From Eutrigla gurnardus (lineage: Eukaryota > Chordata > Actinopteri > Perciformes > Triglidae), in NCBI GenBank assembly GCA_963514095.1, contig OY741270.1:24541124-24605123 (forward strand): DNA of 64,000 nt, written 5' to 3'. Below the pieces are notes generated by a model. That model was not told where the DNA came from. It was given only the letters and a program-made list of their open reading frames with translations, and made no database searches. This document shows, in pieces, positions 30,978 to 48,455 of the stretch. Positions within the stretch are counted from its first letter, which is position 1; each line of letters opens with the position of its first letter. A program made the position numbers and the translations under genes.

Positions 30978-32288
30978 CCAGATTGGCTATCACAGTAAAA
31001 TTAAGGGGGAATAAGAGGTCTGATAGAATGCCCCGACAACGCTCTCTGCTCTGATTGGCAGACCAGCCAGGCAACGCTTTAACACCTTTACACACACACA
31101 CACATTCTGACACACACGAGCACACGTACGCGTGCACGCGGGGCACAAAGTGGCATACGCACTTCACATCAGATCACATCACATCACACTGGGTGTGAGG
31201 GAGACCTTCTGTCCTTGTAGACGAGAACACAGCGGGCTGAAAGTGCTCTCTAAAAACCTTCCCGAGCCTCCATCACTCTGTGTTCTAAGAAACAAGAGAG
31301 CCGGCTAATAATACACCCACCGCATACTGTAGAATCTAATCTAATAATAGACACTTCATATTTCTTCATAAGATCCTCCTAATGCATCAGCCTTGTGGTA
31401 AAAGATGAAGCATGACTCGGTTTCAGCAGAGCAGCAGGATGAGATCTGCTCCTCGCAGATAGACGGACGCTCGTGAGCCTACGATAGTGTCGTTACAAAT
31501 AAAATCCACAGAAGATCGGTACCTCGGGAGAGATTACAGCAGGCGTTATCTTGAAAAATCTACCTGCACTTCTTTAAAGGCCTGACTTAACGATTCAAAC
31601 CCCGGCTACTAACACGCCTCCGAGGTAATGGCACGGCTTTGAAGATCTTCCTGAGAAAGGATGAGGGTCGGCCTTCGCGGCGTTTCCAGACTCGGATCAT
31701 CCCTCGCTAAAGGAAGGAATTCTCCCGCCTCCATAATTACTGAGACAACACGTTCTTCTCTTCTGTCACCGCTGCAGCTCCATGTTGGGATTCTGCTTAA
31801 AGGAATCTGTCTGACAGTGCAACTTCCATCTCATGTGTGCAACGTTGTCCCTAGTGTGTGTGTGTGTGTGTGTGATTCAGCTGCTCCACATTCCCAGTCT
31901 CTGTGATTAAACTGTAATTAGGTTGGTTAAACCCCCTGCAGAGCTCCGATGCTGTCGTCTTCGCCTCCTCCCCTCTTTCCTCTCCTCATCCCTCTCTGCC
32001 ATTCCTTTTGAATGTTGAGTTTTTGTGGTTTGTCACCCCTCTTCTGTAATAGTTCCCCTTGTCTTTCTATACCTCCGGTCCCTCCTTCTTCCACTGTGTG
32101 TTATAGTCTGTGTCCCTCTCAGGTCAGATGTTTTGTCGCCTCTCTCTTCTTCCCTTCCAGATGGGTCGGGATATGATTCTCCAGAGCCCTTCCTGACTGA
32201 CGGAGGTCCGTGCTGGAGGCCGGGGGGGTCCGTGGTCCTGTTGGCCGTCCTGGCTTCCCTGCTCCCGGGACTCTCCTCCTGGCTGTGA
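26888..32288 (+). CDS. efna2: Ephrin-A ligand, ephrin-A2-like (exons 2-4; first exon outside window)
   Basis: Ephrin-A proteins are GPI-anchored surface ligands of EphA receptor kinases and guide axons and cell sorting. Three exons join in frame: 26888-27180, 30854-30919 and 32161-32288. The joined frame gives about 161 residues. The receptor-binding domain shows INDYLDIYCP, GFKRWECNRP and the G-H loop region EKFQLFTPFSLGFEF. Cysteines in DIYC, TSC, WEC and RAC fit the two family disulfides. The chain continues as CLKLKVYVRPP, a short linker, DGG, and a hydrophobic C-terminus (VVLLAVLASLLPG) fitting a GPI signal with an omega site near DGG. FRPGHEYYYIS and YDSPEPF favour ephrin-A2; ephrin-A5 has REYFYI at that place. 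Exon 1 (signal peptide) is not in the window, so intron 1 exceeds 26.8 kb. The paralogue (a or b) is undetermined. Confidence 0.85.
27194..27267 (+). repeat. (GT)n tract abutting the ephrin exon 2 splice donor
   Basis: About 37 GT units start 13 nt after the 5' splice site (GTAGGTTACCAGC then GT repeats). In pre-mRNA this is a long UG repeat, a known binding target of TDP-43 and CELF proteins. It also supplies many cryptic GT dinucleotides. Confidence 0.95.
28706..28778. repeat. (CA)n microsatellite with CG interruptions
   Basis: The tract starts as ACACGCACACACGCACAC and becomes a pure CA run. A separate GT tract (29114-29168) and CA tract (29021-29055) lie within 450 bp. Their transcripts could pair (CA with UG). 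Confidence 0.9.
30003..30185 (+). mobile_element. Degenerate tRNA-derived SINE-like repeat
   Basis: GTGGCTCGGCGGTTAGCTCC, GTCGCCTCGCGGCTACAAGG and CCCTGCGT resemble the head of a vertebrate SINE whose consensus reads roughly TTAGCACTGTCGCCTCACAGC then GGTTC. This is followed by GGAATCTGCATGGATT-like and AGGTGTGAGCGTGA-like words. The match is from memory. Box B is decayed and the copy is old. Confidence 0.45.
30854..30919 (+). CDS. efna2: Ephrin-A exon 3: end of receptor-binding domain
   Basis: The 66-nt exon lies between TTTTTTACAG and GTAAGT. It completes a split Ser codon and encodes SPHPNHVGRACLKLKVYVRPP, ending in phase 1. It supplies the fourth conserved cysteine and the last beta strand. 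A (CA)n tract follows 22 nt downstream of the donor at about 30941-30974. Confidence 0.9.
30975..32160. other. Ephrin intron 3
   Basis: Unique sequence with a short CA tract near 31090 and a GT tract at about 31855-31873. It ends in a strong pyrimidine tract (TCTCTCTTCTTCCCTTCCAG). In other ephrin-A genes an additional or alternative juxtamembrane exon can lie here; I see no convincing one. Confidence 0.5.
32161..32288 (+). CDS. efna2: Ephrin-A last coding exon: linker and GPI-anchor signal
   Basis: After CCCTTCCAG the exon completes GAT and encodes GSGYDSPEPFLTDGGPC, then WRPGG and the hydrophobic tail SVVLLAVLASLLPG ending SSWL with TGA at 32286. The small residues at DGG followed by a spacer and about 14 hydrophobic residues fit a GPI transamidase signal, as expected for the A class. 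A B-class ephrin would have a transmembrane segment and a cytoplasmic PDZ-binding tail. Confidence 0.88.
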
Positions 32289-33907
32289 GCCCTCTCCCCT
32301 CCTCCTGGAGTTCCCACCCAGGGTCGCTGGGTTGGGCTGGCTGTCCCTCTTAATCCACCACCCCTCAGGGAAGCCCTGTGTCTCCGCCCCCCCCCCACCC
32401 CCTCCTCCCCCATTCCACCTCCACCTCTATACGACCACCAACCACCCCGCGGCCCGGCCACGGACACCGTTCCCAGGCCTGGCTGAGAGGCTGTCTGGGA
32501 AGTTGAAAGAACACGAGGGAAATGTCTCTGCACTCATATCAGGGTCCTTTTGATTTGTCTATTGACTCTCGGCCACTGATGGGGTAGATGTAGCCGCGGC
32601 TATGATTAAACTTGTCGTTCCAGTGCAGTTCCTATCATCCAATCACGGCAGGATGCATTAAGCGATAGGCCTGGATGCACAAAAATTGGATTTTCCTCAC
32701 ATTGCTATCCCGTCGTGGAACCTAGAATTGAAAGTGTCCAAGCTTGCATTGTAATTGGAGTTCTATGCTACCTGGACCAGTTCCAGCTGCATGGAGAAGA
32801 ACGGAGGAGGAGGAGGAGGAGGAGGAAGGTGACCCGGCCAGTACAGAAAGGGAAAACAAAGCAGATTTAAATCCATCGGGCCGTATGGGAAATGTAATGT
32901 TATATATGTGTTGATATTTTCAGACCCGGTGTAGATTCACAGCAATGTGATATAAAAATCCTACAGTTTGTTTTTTGTTTTTTGTATGAGCAGCTAAGAT
33001 ATCACATTCTAATGACAAGTATAATCATAGGCTGTTTGATGGGAGGGTGTGTGTGTGTGGGGGGGGGGGGGGGGGGGGTTCTGGGTGGGTTGGGTGAGGT
33101 GTATATTTGCAGGTGGGGTGTGTTCTGTCTTCTTCATGTTTCTAAACAAGCATTTATCACGGCCTGGCCAGCAGGCGTCTCCAGCACTGTCTAAGGTCAG
33201 CGGGTCGGTGACTGAACCGTGACGTTCTCATGTATGAATGTACCACCGGTCACCCACCTCTGTCTCTCTGTATTATTACGACGTGGTCACTTCCAGGACC
33301 TTCTCTCGGACTGGGGGGGGGGGAGTAAGGATGAACAGGACGACACTCAAAGTTGCATGACCACTGTGAAACCTTCAGATCAATCTCGTTTGTAATGATG
33401 ATATATTTTTTCATGGGGGAAAATCAGAGAAAAAAGAAGAAGAAGAAGAAGCTGCCGCTCTCTTGCTCTCCCTGAGACTTTTTTCAGACATCAGAAGGGA
33501 AATTCAGCCTCTCTCCTCGCACGGATTCTCCTGTCTGGCGTTCAGTCGTTGATGGATTAGCTCGGGCCGGGAGATGAATGGACCCGCGGGCTGAAACTGA
33601 CTGGAGATCAGCCATCAGAGCCCAGACCAGATCACTAAGGACTTTAACAGTGACTGGAGCTGGTCCCGGGTCTGAGGGTTAAACCAACACGGGGGAAGTC
33701 CAGAGACCGCAGCCAATGAGGCGGAGGTGTGTGTGGTAGCATCACAAAAACACACATGCGCATGCACACACACACACACACACACACATGCAGTCTTTGA
33801 TAACGGGACGGATCCTCGTTCATGGACTATAACGGGATCAGAGAGTGGGGGGGGGCGACCGGGACTTCTTTAATGTTGGAGAGGGAACATGATGAGTAAG
33901 CACTGTG

Positions 33908-33943
<36 letters not shown>

Positions 33944-34378
33944 ATGACCAGTGTACAGATACACACACATTCAGACATGTAAAAAAGCAGATGCAGATCT
34001 AGATATTTACAAAGACATGGCATGCACACACACACACACACACACACACATGGGGAAGCACTTCCTGTTTGATCTTATTTTTGTAGCATTTAAACTCACT
34101 GTAATGACTCCTGTGTGGGAAGCAGTGATGGGTTAGCCTGTGGAAGTGTCTCTTCTTCTACTCCACTGATGCTGTCCATGTCGTTATCTTCTCCGGTTTG
34201 TGATCATGGTTGGTAGTTGGTAGGATGCCTCCAGGTCTGAGCGTCATGTATGAGTTCGTCTCCTTTCTTTCTGTGGTGTTTTTTTTTTTTTGTTCTTGGT
34301 GGGAGCTGACCGCGGTCATTAAAGTCAGTCTGTCAAAGTAAACACAAAGTCAGAGCAAGGAGAGAAACACACAATAAA
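32289..34378 (+). other. Probable ephrin 3' untranslated region
   Basis: From the stop codon to the first convincing AATAAA (34373) there are about 2.1 kb. This holds a C-rich segment at 32380-32420, a (GGA)n patch near 32805, a G20 run at about 33059-33078, and CA tracts at about 33766-33788, 33910-33940 and 34025-34050. Without transcript data the 3' end is only a guess. Confidence 0.4.
34373..34378 (+). terminator. Candidate ephrin poly(A) signal AATAAA
   Basis: AATAAA is followed within 25 nt by the T/G-rich sequence TTGTCTTTTTGTC, the usual arrangement for cleavage and polyadenylation. It is the best-placed signal I noticed on the + strand between the ephrin stop and the next gene. Confidence 0.4.
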
Positions 34379-34699
34379 GATTGTCTTTTTGTCTACTCGG
34401 AAACAAGCCAATTGAGTGGGTTTTCATTCGGTGGAAATGTGAATTAATTTTCACTATTTTTATGATTGCTTTCTGGTATTTCGACTGCACCTGGGTCTTG
34501 ATTCTGCTCAGTCTATGATTCTGTGTGACGTCAAAGTGTTGGACGTTGAGCTCTGCCTGTCAAGGCATGAAATTATTCAGATGAAATCAGCCGCTCCATC
34601 TTCAGCTGTTCCTCCCTCAGAGATGTGACAGCTCATCCGAAGTGCTGACAACACGAGGCTGGATGCTAGATAGCCTTTCCTCTCTGGTTTCCATCAGCT

Positions 34700-34905
34700 T
34701 TACAGCAGGGCCAAGTGCATTTACTCAAGTACTTCTGTACAGTTCTCATGTATTTGTACCCCACTGGAGTACCTCCTGCTACTTTATAATTCTATGCCTA
34801 TACATTTTGGAGGGACTTATTGTAGTTTTTACTCCACTTAATATATTTTATAGCTGTAGTCACCAGTTTCTTTTCAGGTTTTAGTATAAAAACACTTTAT
34901 GCGCA
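34700..34905. mobile_element. Diverged teleost repeat with ACTCAAGTACTTCTGTAC core
   Basis: CATTTACTCAAGTACTTCTG, TGTACCCCACTGGAGTACCT, GGAGGGACTTATTGTAG and TTTTTACTCCACTTAATATA resemble a repeat I recall as common in fish genomes, with AGTACTT / ACTCCACTACATTT blocks. No coding part is visible. Limits are approximate. Confidence 0.45.
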
Positions 34906-35017
34906 TTAAAAAGAATCACAAAAAAAATGTTATATGCTTGGCTGAGGTGGAACCGTTGTATTATGGATAATACGCCGTTTTCTTCTGCAATGTTTTAATG
35001 GCTCCGACGTGAACATT

Positions 35018-35095
35018 GGTGCCACCAGCTGTTTATTTTATTTGCATAACCGTAGTGGTGCCACCAGCTGTTTATTTTATTTGCATAACCGTAGT
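35018..35095. repeat. Two perfect tandem copies of a 39-bp unit
   Basis: GGTGCCACCAGCTGTTTATT through CATAACCGTAGT occurs twice back to back with no difference. It is a simple recent duplication. Confidence 0.95.
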
Positions 35096-36399
35096 GGACA
35101 GAAAGGTGCTTGTATATGTATTTTCTTCTGTCGACTACCTGGAAATAAGGTTAAAACTTCTCACATGGTTTCATTTCAATAAATGTTTGAGGCCCAAATA
35201 AAAAATAAAAAAAACAGGATTTCTATATTATAACCTTCATACATTTTGATGATGATATATATTTTTTTTTTGCCACAGAATGCAAGTGTCCTTGCACATG
35301 AAACCATTACATGCTGGTGAGGTCTAAATATAAATATGTCTAAAAGAAGGAGAAGAAGAAGAGGATATGGAATGTTTTCTCCAGAACGTGGACAGACACG
35401 TGGACATCAGACCCCGTCGGGCTCGTATGGCCGCTGCCGTCTTGAAACATTCATCAGGCTTGTTTTAAAGCGTTATCTGAAACCACTGGCTGCCTCTTTT
35501 GGCCGCGTGGTGCAAAAAGAATATCAGAAACCTTGTTTTTAGGGAAAACTGAGGTGTATGAATAATAGATGAGCCCTCGGCCTGCCATGTTTGGCCCTCC
35601 TGCGCAAAGCGGCCTAATGGCTATCGATGTCTCTGGTTTCCATCAAATTGCTTCATATGAGAGCCCAATTCAAACGCAGAACGAGTAGATTCCAGTGAAA
35701 AGGAGACGAGGGAATTAAATTATCTCCCAATATAGAAACGCACGCTTGGTCAGCCAATTCTTTGTCCTGACGAGTATCAGGTACCCGCGGAATGAACGTA
35801 AAATTAAGCTCGATGAAGCGAGGAAACCTGCCATGTCTCAATCCTGGTGAAGGAAACGGAGATGTGTGATCCGACTGGAACGCAGCCAGAACTGAACAGA
35901 TGTGCTCCTTGAAATCATGGGAAACTGGTGATCACACACACACACACACACTACTATAATCCCATGTATTCCTTTCTAATTCTTATTAATCACTTGATTG
36001 TTTCTGCTATTTTCATTGGCTGACGTGCATGTGGGAGAATAATTGGCGAGAATACATTTGGCCTACATGATGTTGGTTTTGGCAACAACCAGAAAGGAAC
36101 GCCAGGAGATGCAGATGGCGACCCCTCTCCTTTCTTTGCCTCCTTTTTATCTCTTCTGTTGGTTTCTCACTGTAGGCTAATCTATTCTCCTCTCCGCCAT
36201 GTACTTGTATTTCCTCGTTCTCAGCTAACTGGCATGATTTAGGAATTATGGAATTAGGGCAGCGCTCCCATCTCTATTAATGAGGAACGGCATGATGAAA
36301 GAGCCTGATCCTGAACGTGCCATCTGTAGTCACTATTACACATTCACTTAATCTGTCTCTCGCTCTCTCACGACTTTCTATTCTTTCTTTCCTTCCTTG

Positions 36400-36435
<36 letters not shown>

Positions 36436-36799
36436 GTCAAACACACTCACACTCAACTTTAACTGTAATTACAGAGGAAATGCTCATTCTCCCTTCTTCA
36501 AGCCCTGTTGGATGTGGCGTGAAATGGTGAAAGTGCACATCGAGAAAAGTGAACTATGGACCACACACGCCCATGCACAGGAGTCCAGATGGGCCGTGTG
36601 TTATTGCTGAATTATGCATACTATGTAGACTCTATAAAAGATACATGGGCAGAGAGCTGGGCACCATGCAGCCGCCGTGGGCCGCTCGGAGAGGGCGGCT
36701 CTGGAGCATCTCTGGTGCAAAACAAGGAGTTGCTGCAGAAATGTCCAGCATGTAGGTGTTCAGACCCAACCAGGGGGATATTTAGCTGTTAGACAGAGA

Positions 36800-37028
36800 G
36801 GGGGGGGGGGGGGGGGGATTGTCAGTTGATATGTTGGCTGGCACTCTGCCCGCTGTCTTTTGCAGTCACCTTGAACAGGCTTTTGTGGTTTAAACCATAA
36901 AAGTTGGGGAATTACACAGCAGATCCAATGCTAGAGGCTCAGATTTCAGAGCATATCTCAGAAACACTATGAAACATATCCAGCAGTGTGTCGTCATGGA
37001 GGGGAGGGGGGGGGGGGGGGGGGGGGGG
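36800..37028. repeat. Pair of long poly-G runs
   Basis: G18 at 36800-36817 and G23 at about 37006-37028, preceded by GAGGGGA. Both are capable of G-quadruplex formation and hard to sequence, so their lengths are unreliable. Each is about 0.5-0.8 kb upstream of the G+C-rich region that probably holds the SNAP promoter. Confidence 0.85.
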
Positions 37029-37559
37029 TCCGGGTGGAGGGTAAATGCTGCACTCATGTGGGGGAAATGAGCAGCGCCTCTTCTTCTCTGGAGTCATATG
37101 ACAGGACATGCGCACCATCATGCGCCGCGTTCAAGTGCTGCTAGAAAGCTCCTTCCTCTGAGAACTTCAGTTTGAGATACAGCTGCTCAAAGTAAGGGAC
37201 GTCACAGGGCTCAGGATTAAATGTTTCCCCCGACTAATCTGGTTGCCAACACAGTTAATGAATGTTACGAAAGATAGAGAAAATGTATGTATGAAAAATA
37301 TAAATATACGTGTTACCATGTGAATTGTTTTCCTACCAAGCGATTCAATGGCATTTAACTCAAATGCGTTTTACTTATTTACATTTATATGACTGCAAAC
37401 CCACCAGTTATTTTGTCTATTAGGATTTTACATACACAACATGATATAAAGTAGGGTGAAAATGCTGTAATCCATCACTAATAATTATAATATAGGCCTA
37501 TAATTAACACGTTGGCAGGAGCCACCTTGCTTTGTGACTACTTGAGGTAACATTTAAAA

Positions 37560-38231
37560 TGCTCGGTATGTATTTCTCCTTGTTTTCTTACTACTTTTCC
37601 TGCTAGTGACGCGCCTGAGGGTACGTCATCCGCGGAACCGCGATATTTCCGAGGGGCCGTAAACGCACCAACCGACACGCTTCGGACGGTTCGACGGAGA
37701 AACCAGTGAAGGAATCCAGAAGTTGCTGCGCCGAGTTCACACACCTGTGCAGAAGGAGGAGTAACGAGGCCGTTTTTTTTAGAACGAGGAGGTGAAACTG
37801 TGAGTACCGACTCCTCGGATAAATATGTCTCCTCCTCTTTAACAGCTGTTTGTTTGTGTCCGCTGATAGTTGACAGGGAAGCGGAACTAGCTAACTAGCC
37901 AACAACTAGCACGGAAGCTAGCGAGTTGCCCACGGACCGCGGTCTTTACAACATTGCTGCGACGCTTCCGACAATGTAAGGCAACTAAACTCTGCTTTAA
38001 CAGGGTGTTCGGGGCGGTTCTGGTTCGGTTCGAGTCTTTAGTGGAGTTTGGAGGTGTTTCTCTGGGCGGGTGTTCCGGGTGTTTTCGGGCTTTTAAAACG
38101 GTCGTTTCTTCCCCAATCAACGTGACGTCACCTGTGTGTGTGAGACCCTCGTGAAGTTTAGGCTTTTAAACCTCCTGCTTTCGAGATAAGTCACGTGTTT
38201 GATGACTTTTAACAGAACACCGGAAACTCCG

Positions 38232-38296
<65 letters not shown>

Positions 38297-38390
38297 CGCG
38301 CGCGTCCTCCGCCTGTTTTCCCCTGAGATGATGTCAAAGGTCACTGTTTAGGTTTTGTCTTTGACACCGTGACGTCATTTACCTTCTTGC
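37560..38390 (+). promoter_or_regulatory. snap23: Probable promoter and untranslated first exon of the SNAP-23-like gene
   Basis: The block is clearly CpG-richer than its surroundings (GGTACGTCATCCGCGGAACC, GACACGCTTCGGACGG, TTCGACGG). Good donors follow at 37800 (AAACT then GTGAGT) and at 37976 (CAAT then GTAAGG); either could end a non-coding first exon. Perfect CRE palindromes TGACGTCA occur at 38123-38130 and 38370-38377, with a TACGTCA half-site at 37623. The first coding exon is 2.8 kb downstream, so a 5'-UTR exon here is expected. A transcription start site cannot be fixed from sequence. Confidence 0.5.
38234..38304. repeat. (GT)n-(GC)n compound alternating purine-pyrimidine tract
   Basis: About 27 GT units run directly into about 8 GC units (GTGCGCGCGCGCGCGCG). 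Long alternating GT plus GC is the classic Z-DNA-forming composition. It lies between the two CRE-like sites of the presumed SNAP promoter region. Confidence 0.95.
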
Positions 38391-38620
38391 TGGTTGCTGT
38401 TGGTCAGCATGGGTCACCCTGCATAATAAGCCCTTTCAAAATAAAGCGTGACGAATGATGAAAGATCTTTATTTATTCTATAAATGTATAAATATTTAAG
38501 TACGAAGATAATGAAGGCGCGTTGGAACATGACATGATGGCAATAAGAAAATCTCTGTGTGGTGGATGAATCTGGAGGAACAGGTTTGGGTGGAAAAACC
38601 AGAACCGCTTCCCTGTAGCT

Positions 38621-38760
38621 GTTAGACACCACGGCCCTGCAACATGAATATGTCATGTGGGCATGTTATGGTAGTTCTTGTAGCTGGTGTGTTAGACACC
38701 ACGGCCCTGCAACATGAATATGTCATGTGGGCATGTTATGGTGGTTCTTGTAGCTGTGAA
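38621..38760. repeat. Two tandem copies of a 70-bp unit
   Basis: GTTAGACACCACGGCCCTGC starts at 38621 and again at 38691. The copies differ by about one base (GGTAGTTC versus GGTGGTTC). Confidence 0.95.
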
Positions 38761-39247
38761 GCTCAATTATTTACCCTGTCGTGAGGACAAATCAATATCC
38801 AGCCATGCAGGTCCATTGATCGTTTGGTGTTCATGTTCATCTGCTCGTGTCCCGGCTTGCTATTTCAGAAGGGAGTAATGTGTGTGAATGTATCGTCCTT
38901 CAGTGTTCAGCTAAACTCGCATCCTGCCAAGTCAGAAAACCAAGTGTGTGAACCAACTGCCCCGGTGCCCTCTTTTAAAAAAACATGCAGAGTCAACACC
39001 GTTAAATCCTGTGGACTGTCTGCCAAGCAGAGCATCCATTTCTCTCCTGTCTTTTTATCGCAGGATGTTTAGTTGCTGCAGGTTTGAACGTTAAAGACGG
39101 GGTTTATTTGGAAAAACTTGAACTGTTAAAGAGGAAGAGGACGACGGCAGGAGAGGAAGAGAAGCTGCTTCCTGAATGGCATCGCTGGAAAGTGTTCATG
39201 GCTAACCGGCTCTGTCCTTCAGAGTGATTAAAGCTGAACTTTTTTAC

Positions 39248-39440
39248 TTAACATCGTCCCGTGTTACCTTGTAGGCCCGAAGTCTGTCCGGCTGCCATCA
39301 CACAGGTCACCCCAGTGCATCCTGGGAGTCCGAAGGGCACGTCATGCACAAATCTGATGTTGTTATAGCCCTTCTGCAAGGTAGCCGAGCTCCAGTTGTG
39401 ATCAGAATGATCCTCAGCGTGGATCACCTTCATGGGGGGT
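39248..39440 (-). pseudogene. Unidentified protein-like minus-strand fragment
   Basis: The minus strand is open for about 62 codons from an ATG at 39433, reading MKVIHAEDHSDHNWSSATLQ, then KGYNNIRFVHDVPFGLPGCT and GVTCVMAAGQTSGLQ, up to a plausible donor (CTACAAG then GTAACA). The residue mix is protein-like rather than low-complexity. The frame upstream of the ATG closes within about 10 codons, and an alternative frame there (DKALRRGSDPP) stops at the same place, so a frameshift is possible. I do not recognise the family. It could be a decayed gene fragment, a retro-copy or chance. Confidence 0.25.
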
Positions 39441-40673
39441 CCGATCCTCTTCTCAGTGCTTTATCTACTGTAACATAAACTGAAAATGTTGGATGTATGG
39501 GCCTCAACGATCACCAGTTCCTGCCAACGCTCCTCAGTGACTCCTCCTGACATCCTGCTCTACATGTTGTGCAAACTCCTGAAAACAGAGTTTTAATCTG
39601 AACACGGAGCGTCTCATCAGGACGTCACTTAAGTGTGATTAGCTGTGGGAGTTCATGTTCAGGAAGTCACATGAGATCAGTTGTATAACCGAAGCCTTTT
39701 TTATGTGATTCAGTAACTGACGCTGCCTAAGCACACAGTGTTTATCATTGAGGGAATGTATTTATTTTTTCACGTGGAAACGGCTTATTATAAAATTTAT
39801 AAAATTGTTTCAGCAGGTAAAGTCTGTCACCGCCGTTCTGTTTTATTGTATTTCAACATCTTTTATGACTAAATCAAGTTTTGTTGTAGTAAACTTTGGT
39901 CAGGTGTTTCTTCCAGTCACGTGATTTTGATTTCACAGCCTCCTCACCCCTGTTCTTTCATTGTTGTCATCGACGACAATAAGCCCGTTTAGCTTCATCA
40001 CTGAAATAGATTTGTAGCCTTCTGTAGTATGTGATGCCAACACACGTCCAGGAGCATTAAAGAGCCTCCTCCTTCCCTCGCCACGTGACATGAACACACC
40101 GATGTTTGCTCTCCATATTTAAGGGTTCACACTGAAGGACTATGATCCAGCTTTGAGCCCTGAGGAGTGCTGTGCTGTAGTGATGTAGCGTGAGGCATTG
40201 ACACAGTGACCCTGAAGTACCTAACGTGAATCAGAAAGCCAGATGTTTCCCTCTGGAGTTGGTCAGGTCAAACGTCTGAAAAGATGAATATTGGACATGC
40301 GTTCACCAGAACAATAACGTTGCACCGTTTGTGCTGAAGAGGTCATTTAGAAACCTTCTGTTTCTGATCTGCATGTTTATCTTGAAACATGTATGGGGTC
40401 ACGTTTTTGCAATCTTCTTTTGCAAAATTCAGTTTCTGTTGGCCATAATAAAATGGTCAATGGCATTGTTAGTCAACCAATTAGTTGCTCAACGTATTGT
40501 TAACTGGAATCAACATGTTGTGTGTGGTGATAGAATATAGTTTTTTTTATAGTAGCCCTCACCGATTATAATTCATGCCCTCCGATGTGACCTTTGAACT
40601 CTGCCTCTCTTCCAGGCCACAGAACATTGAGCTCGGTGCCACGGGGGGAGCCTCCAAACCGGTCAGCAGCAAC

Positions 40674-47848
<7,175 letters not shown>

Positions 47849-47874
47849 ACGATCCATCAACCTGGAGCCTCTGT

Positions 47875-47926
<52 letters not shown>

Positions 47927-48455
47927 AGCACACACACTCACACACACACACCTTTCCAGCAGTGTGCTAGCCTTCTACTGCATCGAGTTGTAATTATAAT
48001 ACATAAACCTTTAGAAACTAGCCACCATGTTTGACACATTCCTACATGTAGTCTTTCTGTTCTTTGAGAAGCAGCAACAAAACGTCACCAAAGAGGAAGT
48101 GAATCCCGTCTGTCACTGCTGGTCCAAACCAGATATGTACCAGATATGTACCAGGCCTGTTGTATCGTATCATATGTCATCATTCACCGCTCGGCTGCTT
48201 TCTCTCTCAAAGTCAAAGTCAAATGCCTTTAGTGATCTATTAGTGATCTGCAGCACCGCGTTAGTGATCTATTAGTGATCTGCAGCACCGCGTTAATGAA
48301 CGCGTCACACAGTTGCGTGTCGTCTAATCAGAAAACATCAAATCTTATTGGTTCAATGTGTAATTTAGTTGATTGTATTATTTTGAGATGTGCTTATTTA
48401 ATTACCTGTCGTCGAGCAGAAATGGCTTGTGAATAAAGTTGTTTTGAACACTTTG
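47849..48455 (+). other. snap23: SNAP-23-like 3' untranslated region
   Basis: The UTR holds a (CA)n tract at about 47879-47925 with a second short one to 47951, and a perfect 32-bp tandem duplication at about 48229-48294 (ATTAGTGATCTGCAGCACCG). It ends just beyond AATAAA at 48432, followed by a T/G-rich downstream element. Confidence 0.7.
48432..48437 (+). terminator. snap23: SNAP-23-like poly(A) signal AATAAA
   Basis: AATAAA about 585 nt after the stop codon, followed by GTTGTTTTG and TTTGTTCTC within 35 nt. Position and downstream element fit a functional polyadenylation site. Confidence 0.7.

Larger units (their letters stand above)
34906..37540. other. Intergenic stretch between ephrin and SNAP genes
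   Basis: The stretch includes a 39-bp duplication (35018-35095), short CA tracts (35935-35951, 36413-36434), two long G runs (36800-36817 and 37006-37028) and unique sequence. The segment 35560-35870 is non-repetitive. No exon is supported. Confidence 0.5.
38391..40615. other. Probable first intron of the SNAP-23-like gene
   Basis: The stretch includes a 70-bp tandem duplication (38621-38760) and an odd minus-strand open frame at 39248-39433. Otherwise it is unique. It ends with the acceptor CTCTCTTCCAG at 40615. Confidence 0.5.
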
